Assembly (NCBI RefSeq): GCF_014779765.1
Contig: NZ_JACXZA010000003.1
Span: 186,001 to 250,000, forward strand
Direction of reading: 5' to 3'
DNA length: 64,000 nucleotides
Source: Paenibacillus terricola
GTDB lineage: Bacteria > Bacillota > Bacilli > Paenibacillales > Paenibacillaceae
Part shown: positions 51,535 to 60,683 of the stretch, in pieces
How the letters are laid out: every line of letters starts with the position of its first letter
Numbering within the stretch: position 1 is the first letter of the stretch
Program-made: the position numbers and the translations under genes
The notes under the pieces: generated by a model
Told to the model about the DNA's origin: nothing
Seen by the model: only the letters and a program-made list of their open reading frames with translations
The model's database searches: none

Positions 51535-52548
51535 CTATAAATTGCGGAAAGCGTCAGCTGCCTTTACTTCCTTCGACAGCTGCCCATGCTCGGTCAGCCA
51601 CTGAATAACGGTCGTCCATGACTGCTCCGACTGGCTGCCGAAAGGCTCTTCACCCGCATCCATTAACGGAAGCAGGATGTCCAAGCTTTTCTTCTCGATA
51701 TCCGCATCAAGCGGGAACTCGCTGTTTTGCTTATCCAAGAGAAGTTGCAGCGCTTCAGCTGGATGTTCCTTCGTATATTGCTGGCCTCGGGCAGATGCCT
51801 CTACAAACCTCTTGATGGCATCCCCTTTGCCCTTCAATTCATCTTCACTTGCAGTCAGTACGAGTTCATAATAATCAGGAACGCCAAACTTCGCTGGGTC
51901 GAACGCCGTCACCTTCACGCCATCCTTCTCGAGCAGCAGCTTCTCGTGGTTGATGTAACCGCCAATAATGGCATCTACACGCTTAGTCGTCATGGATGGA
52001 ATCAGGTCCCAAGAGACGTCCGTATAGCCGAGCTTCGATGGGTCCCCGCCGTCTGTCCGTACCATCGTATTCACAATCGCTTGATCAAGCGGAATGGACG
52101 GGTAGCCAATCTTCTGCCCAACGAGGTCCTTAGGGCTGCTGATATTATCCGAATCCAGCACCATCAATTGATTGAGCGGGTGACGAACAATCGCGCCAAC
52201 GGATACGACAGGAATGTCTTCTGCACGGGCAATCGCTACTTGCATCTGATAACTGAGCGCAAGATCTGCCTTCCCCGTCGCAACCAGCTTAAGCGCATCG
52301 TTCGTATCCGCAGGCGTCACCAAATTGACCTTCAAGCCCGCTTCTTTGAAATACCCCTGCTCCTCAGCCGCATACAGGAATGTATGTACCGCATTCGGAT
52401 ACCAGTCCAGCAGCACCGTAAGCTCGGTCTCACCTGACGAAGATTCAGATTTCTTATTTGAGTCGGATGAGCAGCCAACGATACTGACAAGCACTGCTGC
52501 AACCGCAAGGGACAACCCTGCTTTTCGTTTCCAATTGTTGAATTTCAA
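51535..52548 (-). CDS. thiY: Thiamine-pyrimidine ABC transporter substrate-binding lipoprotein (ThiY-like)
   Basis: The 337-residue protein has a lipoprotein signal (lipobox IVGC) and an NMT1/THI5-like fold ('VLLDWYPNAVHTFLYAAEEQGYFKEAGLKVNLVTP', 'DLALSYQMQVAIARAEDIPVVSVGAI', 'IGYPSIPLDQAIVNTMV'). The 'DWYPNA' start is typical of pyrimidine-binding ThiY. It should bind N-formyl-aminomethylpyrimidine, a thiamine breakdown product. It is the last gene of the TPP-controlled operon. The TTG at 52548 is 7 bases from AGGAG and preferred to the ATG only one base from it. Confidence 0.9.
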   Translation of the reverse strand: MKFNNWKRKAGLSLAVAAVLVSIVGCSSDSNKKSESSSGETELTVLLDWYPNAVHTFLYAAEEQGYFKEAGLKVNLVTPADTNDALKLVATGKADLALSYQMQVAIARAEDIPVVSVGAIVRHPLNQLMVLDSDNISSPKDLVGQKIGYPSIPLDQAIVNTMVRTDGGDPSKLGYTDVSWDLIPSMTTKRVDAIIGGYINHEKLLLEKDGVKVTAFDPAKFGVPDYYELVLTASEDELKGKGDAIKRFVEASARGQQYTKEHPAEALQLLLDKQNSEFPLDADIEKKSLDILLPLMDAGEEPFGSQSEQSWTTVIQWLTEHGQLSKEVKAADAFRNL

Positions 52549-52572
52549 TGTCATTCTCCTTTAACGATCGAT

Positions 52573-53325
52573 TTATCTTCTGCGGTATGCAAGAACCGCT
52601 TTCTCTAACCATAACGCTGCGAGGAACAACAAAATCCCCATTGCCGACAGCAGCAGCACGCCTGAGAACACGGCATCGGCACGCAGCATATTCGATGCCC
52701 GCTTCGTGTAGACACCTAGGCCTTTCTCTCCGCCAAGCCATTCCCCTAGCGTAGCGCCGCCAACACTGAATGCTGCAGCCATCTTCAATCCGGTGAAAAA
52801 TCCGGGAAGCGCCGATGGCAGCTTCCACTTCAACAGCAGATCACGCCTGCTGGCGCCCATCGTCTTCATTAATGCCCCGATATCGGGATCGGCCGATCGG
52901 AATCCATCCGCTGTATTGACTGCGATAGAGAAGAACGTGAATAGAATGACGACCGTAATTTTGCTCCATATTTCATAGCCGAACCACATGACCATAATGG
53001 GCGACAATACGATGATAGGAATCGTCTGCGAGCCAACAATAAGCGGATATATCGTCTTCCTCGCTAAGGTTGAACGATCAATCAATATCGCAGCCAACGT
53101 TCCGATAACGATGGAAATCCCGAGCCCCAACAACGCCTCCCATAAGGTTACAAGCCAATGCTTGCCAAGCAGATCCCGGTTATCCCACATAGAGATAAAT
53201 ACGTCGGACAGCTTCGGAATAATGTAGTGCGGGACGTCAAATAGCCTTGTCCCGGCTTCCCATATCGCAGCCAGCAGTACAACAAAAACAACAACAGGTA
53301 TGGACGTACTTACCTTCCGTTTCAT
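52573..53325 (-). CDS. thiX: Thiamine-pyrimidine ABC transporter permease (ThiX-like)
   Basis: The 250-residue SsuC/ThiX-type permease has six membrane segments and the binding-protein-dependent transport motif 'TMGASRRDLLLKWKLPSALPGFFTGLKMAAAFSVGGATLGEW'. It starts 4 bases inside the ThiZ gene end (ATG after GGAGG) and precedes thiY by 25 bases, so translation of the set is coupled. Confidence 0.92.
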   Translation of the reverse strand: MKRKVSTSIPVVVFVVLLAAIWEAGTRLFDVPHYIIPKLSDVFISMWDNRDLLGKHWLVTLWEALLGLGISIVIGTLAAILIDRSTLARKTIYPLIVGSQTIPIIVLSPIMVMWFGYEIWSKITVVILFTFFSIAVNTADGFRSADPDIGALMKTMGASRRDLLLKWKLPSALPGFFTGLKMAAAFSVGGATLGEWLGGEKGLGVYTKRASNMLRADAVFSGVLLLSAMGILLFLAALWLEKAVLAYRRR

Positions 53326-54143
53326 ACGCTTCCTCCCACCGGACTGCGAGAGGTTCGGCCAAGCAGCTCCAGCAGCTGCCTTTTCGACTCGAGGAAGGTC
53401 TGATCCAGCGACGTTTCATAGCTGCGGGGACGCGGAAGGTTGATCTTCAGCTCGCTGAGCTTCGTAATCGGCGACTCCGCCGCTACAAGCACTCTATCGG
53501 ATAAGAGAATCGCTTCATCAACGTCATGGGTAATGAACAGAATGGTTTTGCGGTGCTGCTCCCATACCTGCAGCAGCCATTCCTGCATGCTAACGCGCGT
53601 CATTGCATCTAGCGCACTGAAAGGCTCGTCCAGCAGGAACAACTCTCCTCCTCCGAGTAGGGAGCGCAGGAACGATACCCGCTGGCGCATGCCGCCGGAC
53701 AGCTCATGCGGATATTTGCGTTCCGTTCCTTCTAAACCCAAGCTCGGCAGCAGTTCCATCACTTGCCGCCTCGCTTCCCGCTTCGGCGTTCCCGCTAACT
53801 CAAGACCTAGCGCAGCATTATCCAGCACCGTGCGCCACGGCATCAGACTATCCTTCTGAGGCATATAGCCAATCTGCCTTTTCGCTGAAGCCTCCACAGC
53901 CGAATACGCAGCTTGGCCAATGGCAATCGTACCCGCTTGGGGAGCTATGAGCCCGGACAGCAATCGGAACAACGTAGTCTTGCCGATACCGCTAGCCGCT
54001 AGGATGCTAACGAATTCGCCTTGTTTGATGTTGAAGTCTAGACCTTGAAATAATGGAGCTTGTCCTGCGAAAGAGAATTCCAGACCACGTACCGATAAGG
54101 CAAGCGGCCGTCCTTCGTTTACTGCTTGGTTCAAATTGGCCAC
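53322..54143 (-). CDS. thiZ: Thiamine-pyrimidine ABC transporter ATPase (ThiZ-like)
   Basis: The 273-residue ATPase has Walker A 'ASGIGKTTLFRLL', Q-loop 'GYMPQKDSLMPW', ABC signature 'LSGGMRQRVSFLRSLL', Walker B 'ELFLLDEPFSALD' and the switch His in 'ILFITHDVDEAILLSDRVLV'. It powers the ThiXY importer. The GTG start at 54143 lies inside the end of tenA (13-base overlap), so the operon is tightly packed. The Walker A Gly-Lys-Thr is intact although it reads AASGIGKTT. Confidence 0.92.
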   Translation of the reverse strand: MANLNQAVNEGRPLALSVRGLEFSFAGQAPLFQGLDFNIKQGEFVSILAASGIGKTTLFRLLSGLIAPQAGTIAIGQAAYSAVEASAKRQIGYMPQKDSLMPWRTVLDNAALGLELAGTPKREARRQVMELLPSLGLEGTERKYPHELSGGMRQRVSFLRSLLGGGELFLLDEPFSALDAMTRVSMQEWLLQVWEQHRKTILFITHDVDEAILLSDRVLVAAESPITKLSELKINLPRPRSYETSLDQTFLESKRQLLELLGRTSRSPVGGSV

Positions 54144-54802
54144 TCTTCTTTCCGATAAGCCATATCCCAGAACATATATTCAAGCTTGGACGCCACAAGG
54201 AACCGTTCTTCGAGACGTGCAAGTTCCGACTCTGGCAAACCTTCCGCCACACGATCCATATATTCGATCGTCCAATCGGTCAGCACTCCGAATTCCTCTG
54301 AGCTGTACATCAGGATCCATTCCCGATACAAAGGATGGTCGAGCGCACCAGGAATCTTCGCGTAAGCGACGCCAATCTCCCGATAGCTCCACATACATGG
54401 AAGCAATGCAGCGACCACCTCTGCCAACGATCCTTGCGAAGCTGTATCCAGCAGGAACTTCGTATAAGCAATCGTCGTCGGGGCAGGGACGGTCTGTTCC
54501 AGCTCTTCCCGTGACACGCCGAAACGTGCAGCATAGTCTCTATGCAGCGACATCTCTACGTGCAGGGTGGAATGAAGCAGTTCCGCAAACTTCGTCATCG
54601 TCTCGAGATCGCGAGCTTTCATGCTTGCCATCGCGAACAGCTTGGCATAATCAATAAGATACACATAGTCCTGCTTCAAGTAATAAATGAAACGTTCCGG
54701 ATCAAGTGTTCCTTCACGCATCTCAACTAGGAACGGATGCTCGTGGCACTTATTCCAAATCATTTGGGTCGATTCATATAGTCTCTCGCTAAACCGGTTC
54801 AT
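54131..54802 (-). CDS. tenA: Thiaminase II / aminopyrimidine aminohydrolase
   Basis: The 223-residue all-helical TenA protein shows 'HPFLVEMREGTLDPERFIYYLKQDYVYLIDYAKLFAMASMKA', 'HRDYAARFGVSREELE', 'TKFLLDTASQGSLAEVVAALLPCMWSYREIG' (catalytic Cys in LLPCMW) and 'MYSSEEF'. It converts aminomethylpyrimidine from degraded thiamine to HMP for reuse. ATG 54802 has GGAGG 6 bases upstream. It overlaps thiZ and follows ylmB by 37 bases. Confidence 0.95.
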   Translation of the reverse strand: MNRFSERLYESTQMIWNKCHEHPFLVEMREGTLDPERFIYYLKQDYVYLIDYAKLFAMASMKARDLETMTKFAELLHSTLHVEMSLHRDYAARFGVSREELEQTVPAPTTIAYTKFLLDTASQGSLAEVVAALLPCMWSYREIGVAYAKIPGALDHPLYREWILMYSSEEFGVLTDWTIEYMDRVAEGLPESELARLEERFLVASKLEYMFWDMAYRKEEWPI

Positions 54803-54839
54803 CTATATCCTCCTCGTATCGTTGTCTCTATGGTTTGTC

Positions 54840-56129
54840 TTAGCGGATATTCTCTTTCTCACGGTTGCACCAATCCGCAATGAAAGCGATCATAATCTTC
54901 GTGTAATCGATCAACTCCCGCATGTCCGTGCTTTCATCAACCGCATGGGCGTGCGCAAGCTCGCCAGGACCATAGATGACAGTCGGGATACCCGCCCGGC
55001 CAATCCAACCTGCATCCGTAACCGTCGGGCTCATCCCCGCTTCAGGTTCGGATCCACGAACTTGCTGATGACTGGCGAATAGCGTCTTGAACCCATCGTT
55101 TTCTCGATCCAACTCTAGCGATGGGAAGATTTCGCCTCGTTCCTCAATCATCGAGCGTCCTCCCCATGTGAAGGTTGGGGGATGGTTACGCAGCCAAGGG
55201 TCGCCGGCCGCTACGCGCAGCAGATGCTCTTCAATCTCCGCGGCGACGGTCTCATAATCTTCATCTGGGTAGAAATGTACCGTAATCCATAAGGAGCAGC
55301 GGTCTGCCACAAATGCTGCATGGCGGCCTCCCTCAATTACAGCAGGGTTAATCGTATTCGAACCGGCAGGAAAGCCCGGGTAAGATTTACTCACAGCCCA
55401 ATGTCGTTCAAGCTCCTGGAGTCCTGTAATGAGCTTAACCATTTTCTCAATCGCGCTAGCCCCTTCAACTCCGCCCCCTGCATGAATCATTCTCGATCGC
55501 ATGCCGTCATGGTAAGTAACCGGACTTTGCACCGTTACCCAGCCTGTGATGACGCCGCCTTGCCCTTGGATCGCCAAGCTGCTGGTATCCGCCACTACAG
55601 CGAAATCAGCTGTATAGCCTCGCTCCATGCAAGCGCGCGTTCCCGCTTCTCCAGCCTCTTCGCCAATGACTGAATGGAACAGCAGGTCGCCTTTGAGCTC
55701 CATGCCTGCTTCATTAAGCAGCTTAACTGCAAATAATAGAGCTGCAAGGCCGCCTTTCATATCTGCGGTTCCTCGGCCATAAGCTCTGCCATTATGCAAG
55801 GACAGCTTGAACGGATCAACCTTCCATTCCCCGCTGTCTCCGACCTCAGCAACGTCCATATGACCATTCAAGAGCAAGCTTCGATAACGTTCACGATCCG
55901 TACCGCGCTTCGTCGCTGTCACATTCGGGTCGCCAGGGTATACATCCCATAGCTCCGTCTCGAAGCCGCAAGCTTTCAACTGCTCCTCCATAAACTGCTG
56001 CGCCTTCAGCGTATTCCTCGCTGGCGGACTAACGGTCGGGAAGGCAATAAGTTCAGCGAGCAGCGCGAACAGCTCTTCCTGCCGTGCTTCCACTAGTTCT
56101 TGTAAATGTGTAATCAAAGCGTCTTTCAT
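54840..56129 (-). CDS. ylmB: N-formyl-4-amino-5-aminomethyl-2-methylpyrimidine deformylase (YlmB, M20 family)
   Basis: The 429-residue M20 metallohydrolase has the zinc-site motifs 'LLLNGHMDVAEVG', 'GRGTADMKGGLAALLFAV' and 'SVIGEEAGEAGTRACM', and a late 'YGPGELAHAHAVDESTDM'. By itself it reads as an ArgE/DapE-like deacylase. Its place at the head of a TPP-riboswitch operon with tenA and thiXYZ points to YlmB, which removes the formyl group from the imported pyrimidine before TenA acts. ATG 56129 follows AAGGAG by 8 bases. Confidence 0.88.
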   Translation of the reverse strand: MKDALITHLQELVEARQEELFALLAELIAFPTVSPPARNTLKAQQFMEEQLKACGFETELWDVYPGDPNVTATKRGTDRERYRSLLLNGHMDVAEVGDSGEWKVDPFKLSLHNGRAYGRGTADMKGGLAALLFAVKLLNEAGMELKGDLLFHSVIGEEAGEAGTRACMERGYTADFAVVADTSSLAIQGQGGVITGWVTVQSPVTYHDGMRSRMIHAGGGVEGASAIEKMVKLITGLQELERHWAVSKSYPGFPAGSNTINPAVIEGGRHAAFVADRCSLWITVHFYPDEDYETVAAEIEEHLLRVAAGDPWLRNHPPTFTWGGRSMIEERGEIFPSLELDRENDGFKTLFASHQQVRGSEPEAGMSPTVTDAGWIGRAGIPTVIYGPGELAHAHAVDESTDMRELIDYTKIMIAFIADWCNREKENIR

Positions 56130-56170
56130 CTAAAGATCTCCTTCGCTTGCGTCGCGGGCAGGACCATAAC

Positions 56171-56201
56171 AAAAAACCATCCGAGAATATACGAATGGTT
56201 C
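56171..56201 (-). terminator. Expression-platform terminator of the TPP riboswitch
   Basis: On the minus strand AACCATTCG (56201-56193) pairs with CGGATGGTT (56184-56176, one T-G pair), followed by a run of six T. It lies between the TPP aptamer and the ylmB start. Confidence 0.82.
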
Positions 56202-56212
56202 GATCTCCATAC

Positions 56213-56297
56213 ATTCTCTACGCCAGCATTACCTGGTTCAGATTAACGGTCAGGGAAATATCGTTCCCAATCTCAGCCAGACTCCATCCAGCCCCCG
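56213..56297 (-). promoter_or_regulatory. TPP (THI-box) riboswitch aptamer
   Basis: Read on the minus strand, the stretch begins GGGGCTGGATGG and carries the conserved CTGAGA element, a pairing GGGAA/TTCCC arm, CTGAACCAGGTAATGCTGGCGTAGAGAA-type core pieces (CTGAACC, TAATGC, GCGTAG) and closes before 56213. These are the THI-box hallmarks. With TPP bound, the terminator just downstream should form and shut off the pyrimidine-salvage operon. Confidence 0.95.
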
Positions 56298-56395
56298 CAG
56301 CGCAATATGAATAATTATTCTCACTATAGCTCATAAGACGGGTAATGACAACCATTCTGCCTATCTCGAATAGAAGCCGCGTTACGCAGCCTGCC

Positions 56396-57388
56396 TCACA
56401 GCGTATAAGACATTTGAGGTGGCGGCAATTCTTCTCGGGCATGAATCTGCTGCAGCGCATCGAAGAACAAGTCTGGCTGATCCATCATCGTCATATGTCC
56501 AGCACGAGGAATCATAAACAGCTGTTTATGAGGCGCCTTAATTTCTTCAAAATACTGCTGCGCAATCACATAAGGTGTCTGCCAGTCATTATCTCCCAAT
56601 ACATAATAGATCGGCATATCGTAATCCGCTTGCTCATCACGAAGATTGAAATCTCCCAGAAACTTATAAACCTTGCCATGCGTTTTGTATATTCGCATGA
56701 AAGCTGTAAGATCAGACAATCTGAAGATCGGGCTCTTGAATACCGTTAACCACGTTTGAAGTCCGATTTTAATGGCCAAGTCGTATTTCCCTTGAATCTT
56801 TCTGACCTTGTCACACTTCGCCAGAAAGTTGCGATCAAATACGAGTTTCTCCCCCGGATACTCACCGATAGCCTCCAGCTTCTTGCGAGATTGCTCATCT
56901 CCAGCCTGTTCAATCAGCTCTAACACCTTGTTATATCCCACTCGTTCATTCTCGAGCATATTGATGACCTGACCAACACCAATATAATAAGCAATTTCAT
57001 TCGGATATTGCCGAATAAATAGGGAACCAAGGACACTTCCCCATGAATGGCCGACAAGAACGATTTTGTGCATATTATATTGTATCTTCAAATATTGAAT
57101 GATCCCATACAAATCCTCCAGCATCAGTTCAATTGTTGGAATCTTGTCGGGGTTTCGGATCAACGTCTTTCCCGCTCCGCGCTGGTCCCAATGGACAACT
57201 GTGTATATGTCCTCCCAGCGGGTCTGAAACGTTTCTGTTAATAACGATTCTGCCGAGCCTGGCCCTCCGTGCAAGTACAGCAATACAGCGTTGTTCCGAT
57301 TCGTTCCTCTATGGAACAAATAATGCTCTATCCCGTTAACCTCGACATATTCTTCAACGCAGATGAGTCGTTTCATTTTATTTCTCAT
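56396..57388 (-). CDS. Alpha/beta hydrolase, prolyl-iminopeptidase-like (S33)
   Basis: The 330-residue protein has the oxyanion motif 'LYLHGGPGSAESL', 'VVHWDQRGAGKT', the nucleophile elbow 'LVGHSWGSVLGSLF', an acid in 'YVLGDNDWQTPY' and the final His in 'PRAGHMTMMDQP'. This is the S33 peptidase/hydrolase pattern, but the real substrate is unknown. ATG 57388 has AGGAGG 9 bases upstream, giving a 22-base gap to the MarR gene before it. Both genes are probably cotranscribed and MarR-controlled. Confidence 0.88.
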   Translation of the reverse strand: MRNKMKRLICVEEYVEVNGIEHYLFHRGTNRNNAVLLYLHGGPGSAESLLTETFQTRWEDIYTVVHWDQRGAGKTLIRNPDKIPTIELMLEDLYGIIQYLKIQYNMHKIVLVGHSWGSVLGSLFIRQYPNEIAYYIGVGQVINMLENERVGYNKVLELIEQAGDEQSRKKLEAIGEYPGEKLVFDRNFLAKCDKVRKIQGKYDLAIKIGLQTWLTVFKSPIFRLSDLTAFMRIYKTHGKVYKFLGDFNLRDEQADYDMPIYYVLGDNDWQTPYVIAQQYFEEIKAPHKQLFMIPRAGHMTMMDQPDLFFDALQQIHAREELPPPQMSYTL

Positions 57389-57410
57389 CTTATAATTCCT
57401 CCTCGTTGCT

Positions 57411-57953
57411 CTATTGATTTCTTCTTCGTTCAAACTCCTTCATCACTCTGCTCTGCAGCTCATCTTGGTTCTCAGCCGGCTCCAGGTTGCCATCTTCCTC
57501 AAACCCGTCCATCTCTTCCCCGTCGAATCGGTACATCTTCTTCAGCAGGCTCCACATCTGCTCCAGTTCCTCTGCTGTGAAAGCCGAGAACATATCCGCC
57601 AGCATGTAGATGCCTTGTTCCGAGCATTCCAATAATACCTGTTGGCCGATTTCCGTAATGGTGATATTCACCGCGCGTTTATCCTTTGGGTTAGGCATGA
57701 TTTGGACAAAATGCTTCGACTCAAGAATCGCAATGATCTGTTTAATGCTTTGTTTGGTAGTCCCCAATTTTCTTGCGATGTTGTTTAGTGTCGCTTCATT
57801 CTCCTCCAGATGGGCAATCGCCAGCATCGCCATATATTGTCTCGAGGTCAGACTTTGCAGGTATGCATCCCCTTTCATCTGAATCTTGTTCGCGAGCGAG
57901 AACAAAGTAGCGTAATTCTGCTGCATGAGAAACAACTGCTTGTAAATATCCAT
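57411..57953 (-). CDS. MarR-family transcriptional regulator
   Basis: The 180-residue protein has a MarR winged helix ('LTSRQYMAMLAIAHLEENEATLNNIARKLGTTKQSIKQIIAILESKHFVQIMPNPKDKRAVNITITEIGQQVL'). The 'DKRAVNITIT' wing is typical. The C-terminus has an unusual acidic tail (about 145-175, 'EEMDGFEEDGNLEPAENQDE'). It precedes the alpha/beta hydrolase gene and probably represses the pair from the palindrome at 57989-58003. Confidence 0.9.
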   Translation of the reverse strand: MDIYKQLFLMQQNYATLFSLANKIQMKGDAYLQSLTSRQYMAMLAIAHLEENEATLNNIARKLGTTKQSIKQIIAILESKHFVQIMPNPKDKRAVNITITEIGQQVLLECSEQGIYMLADMFSAFTAEELEQMWSLLKKMYRFDGEEMDGFEEDGNLEPAENQDELQSRVMKEFERRRNQ

Positions 57954-57988
57954 CTAGTATCGGCCCTTCCAAATAGTCATTATACTGT

Positions 57989-58025
57989 CTAAATTAAGAT
58001 TAGCAGCTGTTGGTAAAAAAGTCAA
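57989..58025 (-). promoter_or_regulatory. Promoter of the marR-hydrolase operon with dyad operator
   Basis: TTGACT (58025-58020) and TAATCT (58002-57997) on the minus strand are 17 bases apart. A CTAA-N7-TTAG dyad (57989-58003) sits on the -10 box, as expected for an autorepressing MarR protein. Confidence 0.6.
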
Positions 58026-58108
58026 TATACTTACTATTATTTTCTCTGCGAATCGATTTGTGCTCCCCCATAATATAAAGGAGGCTTCCTTTGCTCTATA
58101 AGGAACAA

Positions 58109-58150
58109 AGCCAAAAAGCCATCTTCTGTTTCGAAGATGGCTTTTTGGCT
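58109..58150. terminator. Long hairpin terminator downstream of the GH2 gene
   Basis: AGCCAAAAAGCCATCTTC (58109-58126) and its complement (58133-58150) form a perfect 18-bp stem. It lies 26 bases past the stop of the minus-strand GH2 gene. Confidence 0.8.
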
Positions 58151-58175
58151 ATTTGCTGGCCCGATAGGGAGTTGC

Positions 58176-59936
58176 TTATGACAGATTGATTTGGCGAATG
58201 AGTTCAAGGGGAACTTTTGGCTTCCGATCTTCCGTCAACAGGCCGTTAACCTCCTGCTGCACGTCCGTAATCTGCGTATAACAATAACCTACGAAATAGT
58301 CCGTTTCCTTGATCGCTTCATGAATGCGGCGGAATCGTTCGAGGAACGCTTCCTCTGTTGCAACCTGATTGCCGTAACCCCAACCTTTGTCGGACTTAAA
58401 GGCGATTCCGCCGAATTCGCTCATAATGATTGGCTGCCCTTTGTACGAATAACCCTCAGCGAACGCATATTTCCAATTGTTGAACGAAATGCGATTGTTC
58501 ACGACCGCATCCTTGTCCGCATAGGAGCGCATGAATTGTTCCTTCGTCTCTGCGTAGTCATGCAGTGTGAGGATGTCCGATACGGTATGCTCCCATCCGT
58601 CATTTGTAACGACCGGTCGGTTCGGGTCATAGGTTTTGGTCAGATGATAGATCGCTTCCGTAAATTGCTGCTGACGTTTGTTCTTGAATATGTTCGCGAC
58701 GCCCCATGACTCGTTGAACGGCACCCACGTAATAATCGAAGGGTGATTGTATTGTTGACGGACAACCTCCATCCACTCTTCTGTGAACGTCTGTACGGCG
58801 TTATCGTTGAACTCGAATGTCGCCGCCATCTCGGACCAGACGAGCAGGCCTTTCACATCGCACCAGTACAAGTACCGAGCATCCTCAACCTTCATATGCT
58901 TACGAACGCCATTGTAGCCCATCTCGAGCGTCTTCTCGATATCCTCGAGAATCGCTTCTTCGGAAGGCGGCGTTAGATGACTATCCGGCCAATAACCTTG
59001 ATCGAGGATAAGCCGTTGATAGATTGGCGCATTGTTCAGGAGCACCTTGCCTTGTTCGATCGAAATTTTGCGCATGCCGAAGTAGGAATACACATGGTCG
59101 ACAACCGCATCGTTCTCATATAGGACGAATTCCACATCATACAGATTCGGATGAGCTGGCGCCCAGTGCGTCTGCTTCCAAGGACCATTCGCCTCGTGCA
59201 CAAGATCAATCTCGAGCTGCATCCACGGGCGATCAATCGTTAGGCTCACTTGCTTGACCGGCTGCCCCTTCAGCGAGATGACCGTCTCCAGACGCAGTCG
59301 ATTGGAGGCCGAGCCGCCTTTCACCTGATATTCGAAGCGAATAGCGTTCGTATCGAGATCTGGCGTCATTTTGACTTGTCCGACATATACGGGATGAACA
59401 GCTTCGAGCCATACGGATTGCCAGATTCCCGTCGTCTGCACATAGAAGCATTCGAAGTTGTTCTGTACCCACCGCTGTTTACCGCGCGGCTGCGTCGCAT
59501 CGAGACTATCCTCAACTTTGACCGTCAGCTCGTTAACAGCCCCGAACGTAATATAAGGTGTAATATCGAATGAGAACGCAACATAGCCACCTTGGTGGCT
59601 GCCCACATATTCGCCGTTCACCCACACCTTCGCAACGTAATCGACCGCCTGAAAATTCAACACAATCCGTTTGCCCGCTTCGTCAGCCGGAATGTCAAAG
59701 CTGCGATTGTACCACACATTCGGATGATGCGCTTCTTCTCCGATACCGCTCGCTGCGGTCTCATAAGTGAAAGGAACGTTGATTTTCAAGCCGCCGCCAA
59801 ACTGGCGATGCCAACCAGCAGCTTCACCCGCATTGCTATCATCGAAACCGAAGTTCCATTCACCGTTCAGATTCGTCCAATTATCCCGAACAAACTGGGG
59901 ACGCGGATAATCCTTGATATATTTCTTGGTCGTCAT
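58176..59936 (-). CDS. GH2-family glycoside hydrolase
   Basis: The 586-residue protein has a sugar-binding jelly roll (about 15-170, 'LNGEWNFGFDD', 'NVWYNRSFDIP', 'VDYVAKVWVNGEYVGSHQGGYVAFSFDIT'), an Ig-like domain, and a TIM barrel from about 285. The acid/base Glu is in 'WVPFNESWGVANI' and the nucleophile in 'PIIMSEFGGIAF'. No signal peptide is seen, so it acts on internalised sugar. GH2 includes beta-galactosidases, glucuronidases, mannosidases and others; this short GH2 form is common in Paenibacillus and its specificity is open. ATG 59936 has AAGGAG 11 bases upstream. It is alone, with a strong promoter of its own. Confidence 0.9.
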   Translation of the reverse strand: MTTKKYIKDYPRPQFVRDNWTNLNGEWNFGFDDSNAGEAAGWHRQFGGGLKINVPFTYETAASGIGEEAHHPNVWYNRSFDIPADEAGKRIVLNFQAVDYVAKVWVNGEYVGSHQGGYVAFSFDITPYITFGAVNELTVKVEDSLDATQPRGKQRWVQNNFECFYVQTTGIWQSVWLEAVHPVYVGQVKMTPDLDTNAIRFEYQVKGGSASNRLRLETVISLKGQPVKQVSLTIDRPWMQLEIDLVHEANGPWKQTHWAPAHPNLYDVEFVLYENDAVVDHVYSYFGMRKISIEQGKVLLNNAPIYQRLILDQGYWPDSHLTPPSEEAILEDIEKTLEMGYNGVRKHMKVEDARYLYWCDVKGLLVWSEMAATFEFNDNAVQTFTEEWMEVVRQQYNHPSIITWVPFNESWGVANIFKNKRQQQFTEAIYHLTKTYDPNRPVVTNDGWEHTVSDILTLHDYAETKEQFMRSYADKDAVVNNRISFNNWKYAFAEGYSYKGQPIIMSEFGGIAFKSDKGWGYGNQVATEEAFLERFRRIHEAIKETDYFVGYCYTQITDVQQEVNGLLTEDRKPKVPLELIRQINLS

Positions 59937-60032
59937 CGTGTTCAGTTCTCCTTTGTCATTGAGTTTAGAACTAATAATCGACGTGCTAATTATGTTTCGT
60001 TCGTTTTGTTACAAGAATATTGTTTTATTGAT

Positions 60033-60062
60033 AATATAAATGGCTCGCAGCCAAAGTGTCAA
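60033..60062 (-). promoter_or_regulatory. Strong promoter of the GH2 gene
   Basis: On the minus strand TTGACA (60062-60057) is followed after 17-18 bases by TTATAT/TATATT (60039-60033). The leader to the ATG is about 90 bases. The remaining spacer 60063-60290 is AT-rich with no gene seen. Confidence 0.65.
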
Positions 60063-60290
60063 TGTTTATCGAATGGCTATTAAAATAATCAGTATGTTTG
60101 TATAGCTTCTCTGGTCAACGAATCAAACATCGAGTCTGATCTAATCATTCACTACAAAATTATTGTAATAAACAAAATAGTAACGTGCACCACTACATTT
60201 CGAACAGCCTCGCCATTCATGCTATATTGAATACAACACCTTTATGACTATTAATGATGGACGTGTTTGCAACAAGGAGGATATATCCAT

Positions 60291-60683
60291 ATGAAAATTA
60301 ATCTTGACCTGATCGTCCGTTCCACCGAGATCGATGTGAACGGGCATGTGAATAATGCCAAATATCTGGAGTATCTGGAGTGGGGACGCGAGGAATGGTA
60401 TGACGCGAACCAGCTGCACTATGAAACGCTGCTAGGACATGGCGTTCAAACGGTAACTGTAAACATTAATATCAATTATCGCAAAGAGTGCAAACAAGGG
60501 GACCGCCTCACCGTGACGACCGAACCTCAGTCGATCGGACGAAGCAGCTACGTATTACGCCAAGAGATCGTCAACGATCAAGGCGAGTTATGTGCCGACG
60601 CATTGGTGACTAGCGTTACGATGGATGTAGAAACGAGAAAGAGTCGGGCTGTTCCTGATGTTCTTCGCGGGGTATTCACGTGA
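60291..60683 (+). CDS. Hotdog-fold acyl-CoA thioesterase (4HBT type)
   Basis: The 130-residue protein has the 4HBT thioesterase pattern: 'VRSTEIDVNGHVNNAKYLEYLEWGREEWYD', with the catalytic Asp at 'EIDVNGHVNNA', and a final strand 'CADALVTSVTMDVETRKSRAVPD'. It should cut acyl-CoA or a related thioester. The ATG at 60291 has AAGGAGG 10 bases upstream. Its stop overlaps the GTG of the next gene (GTGA), an odd pairing with a siderophore-sensing regulator. Confidence 0.88.
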   Translation: MKINLDLIVRSTEIDVNGHVNNAKYLEYLEWGREEWYDANQLHYETLLGHGVQTVTVNININYRKECKQGDRLTVTTEPQSIGRSSYVLRQEIVNDQGELCADALVTSVTMDVETRKSRAVPDVLRGVFT

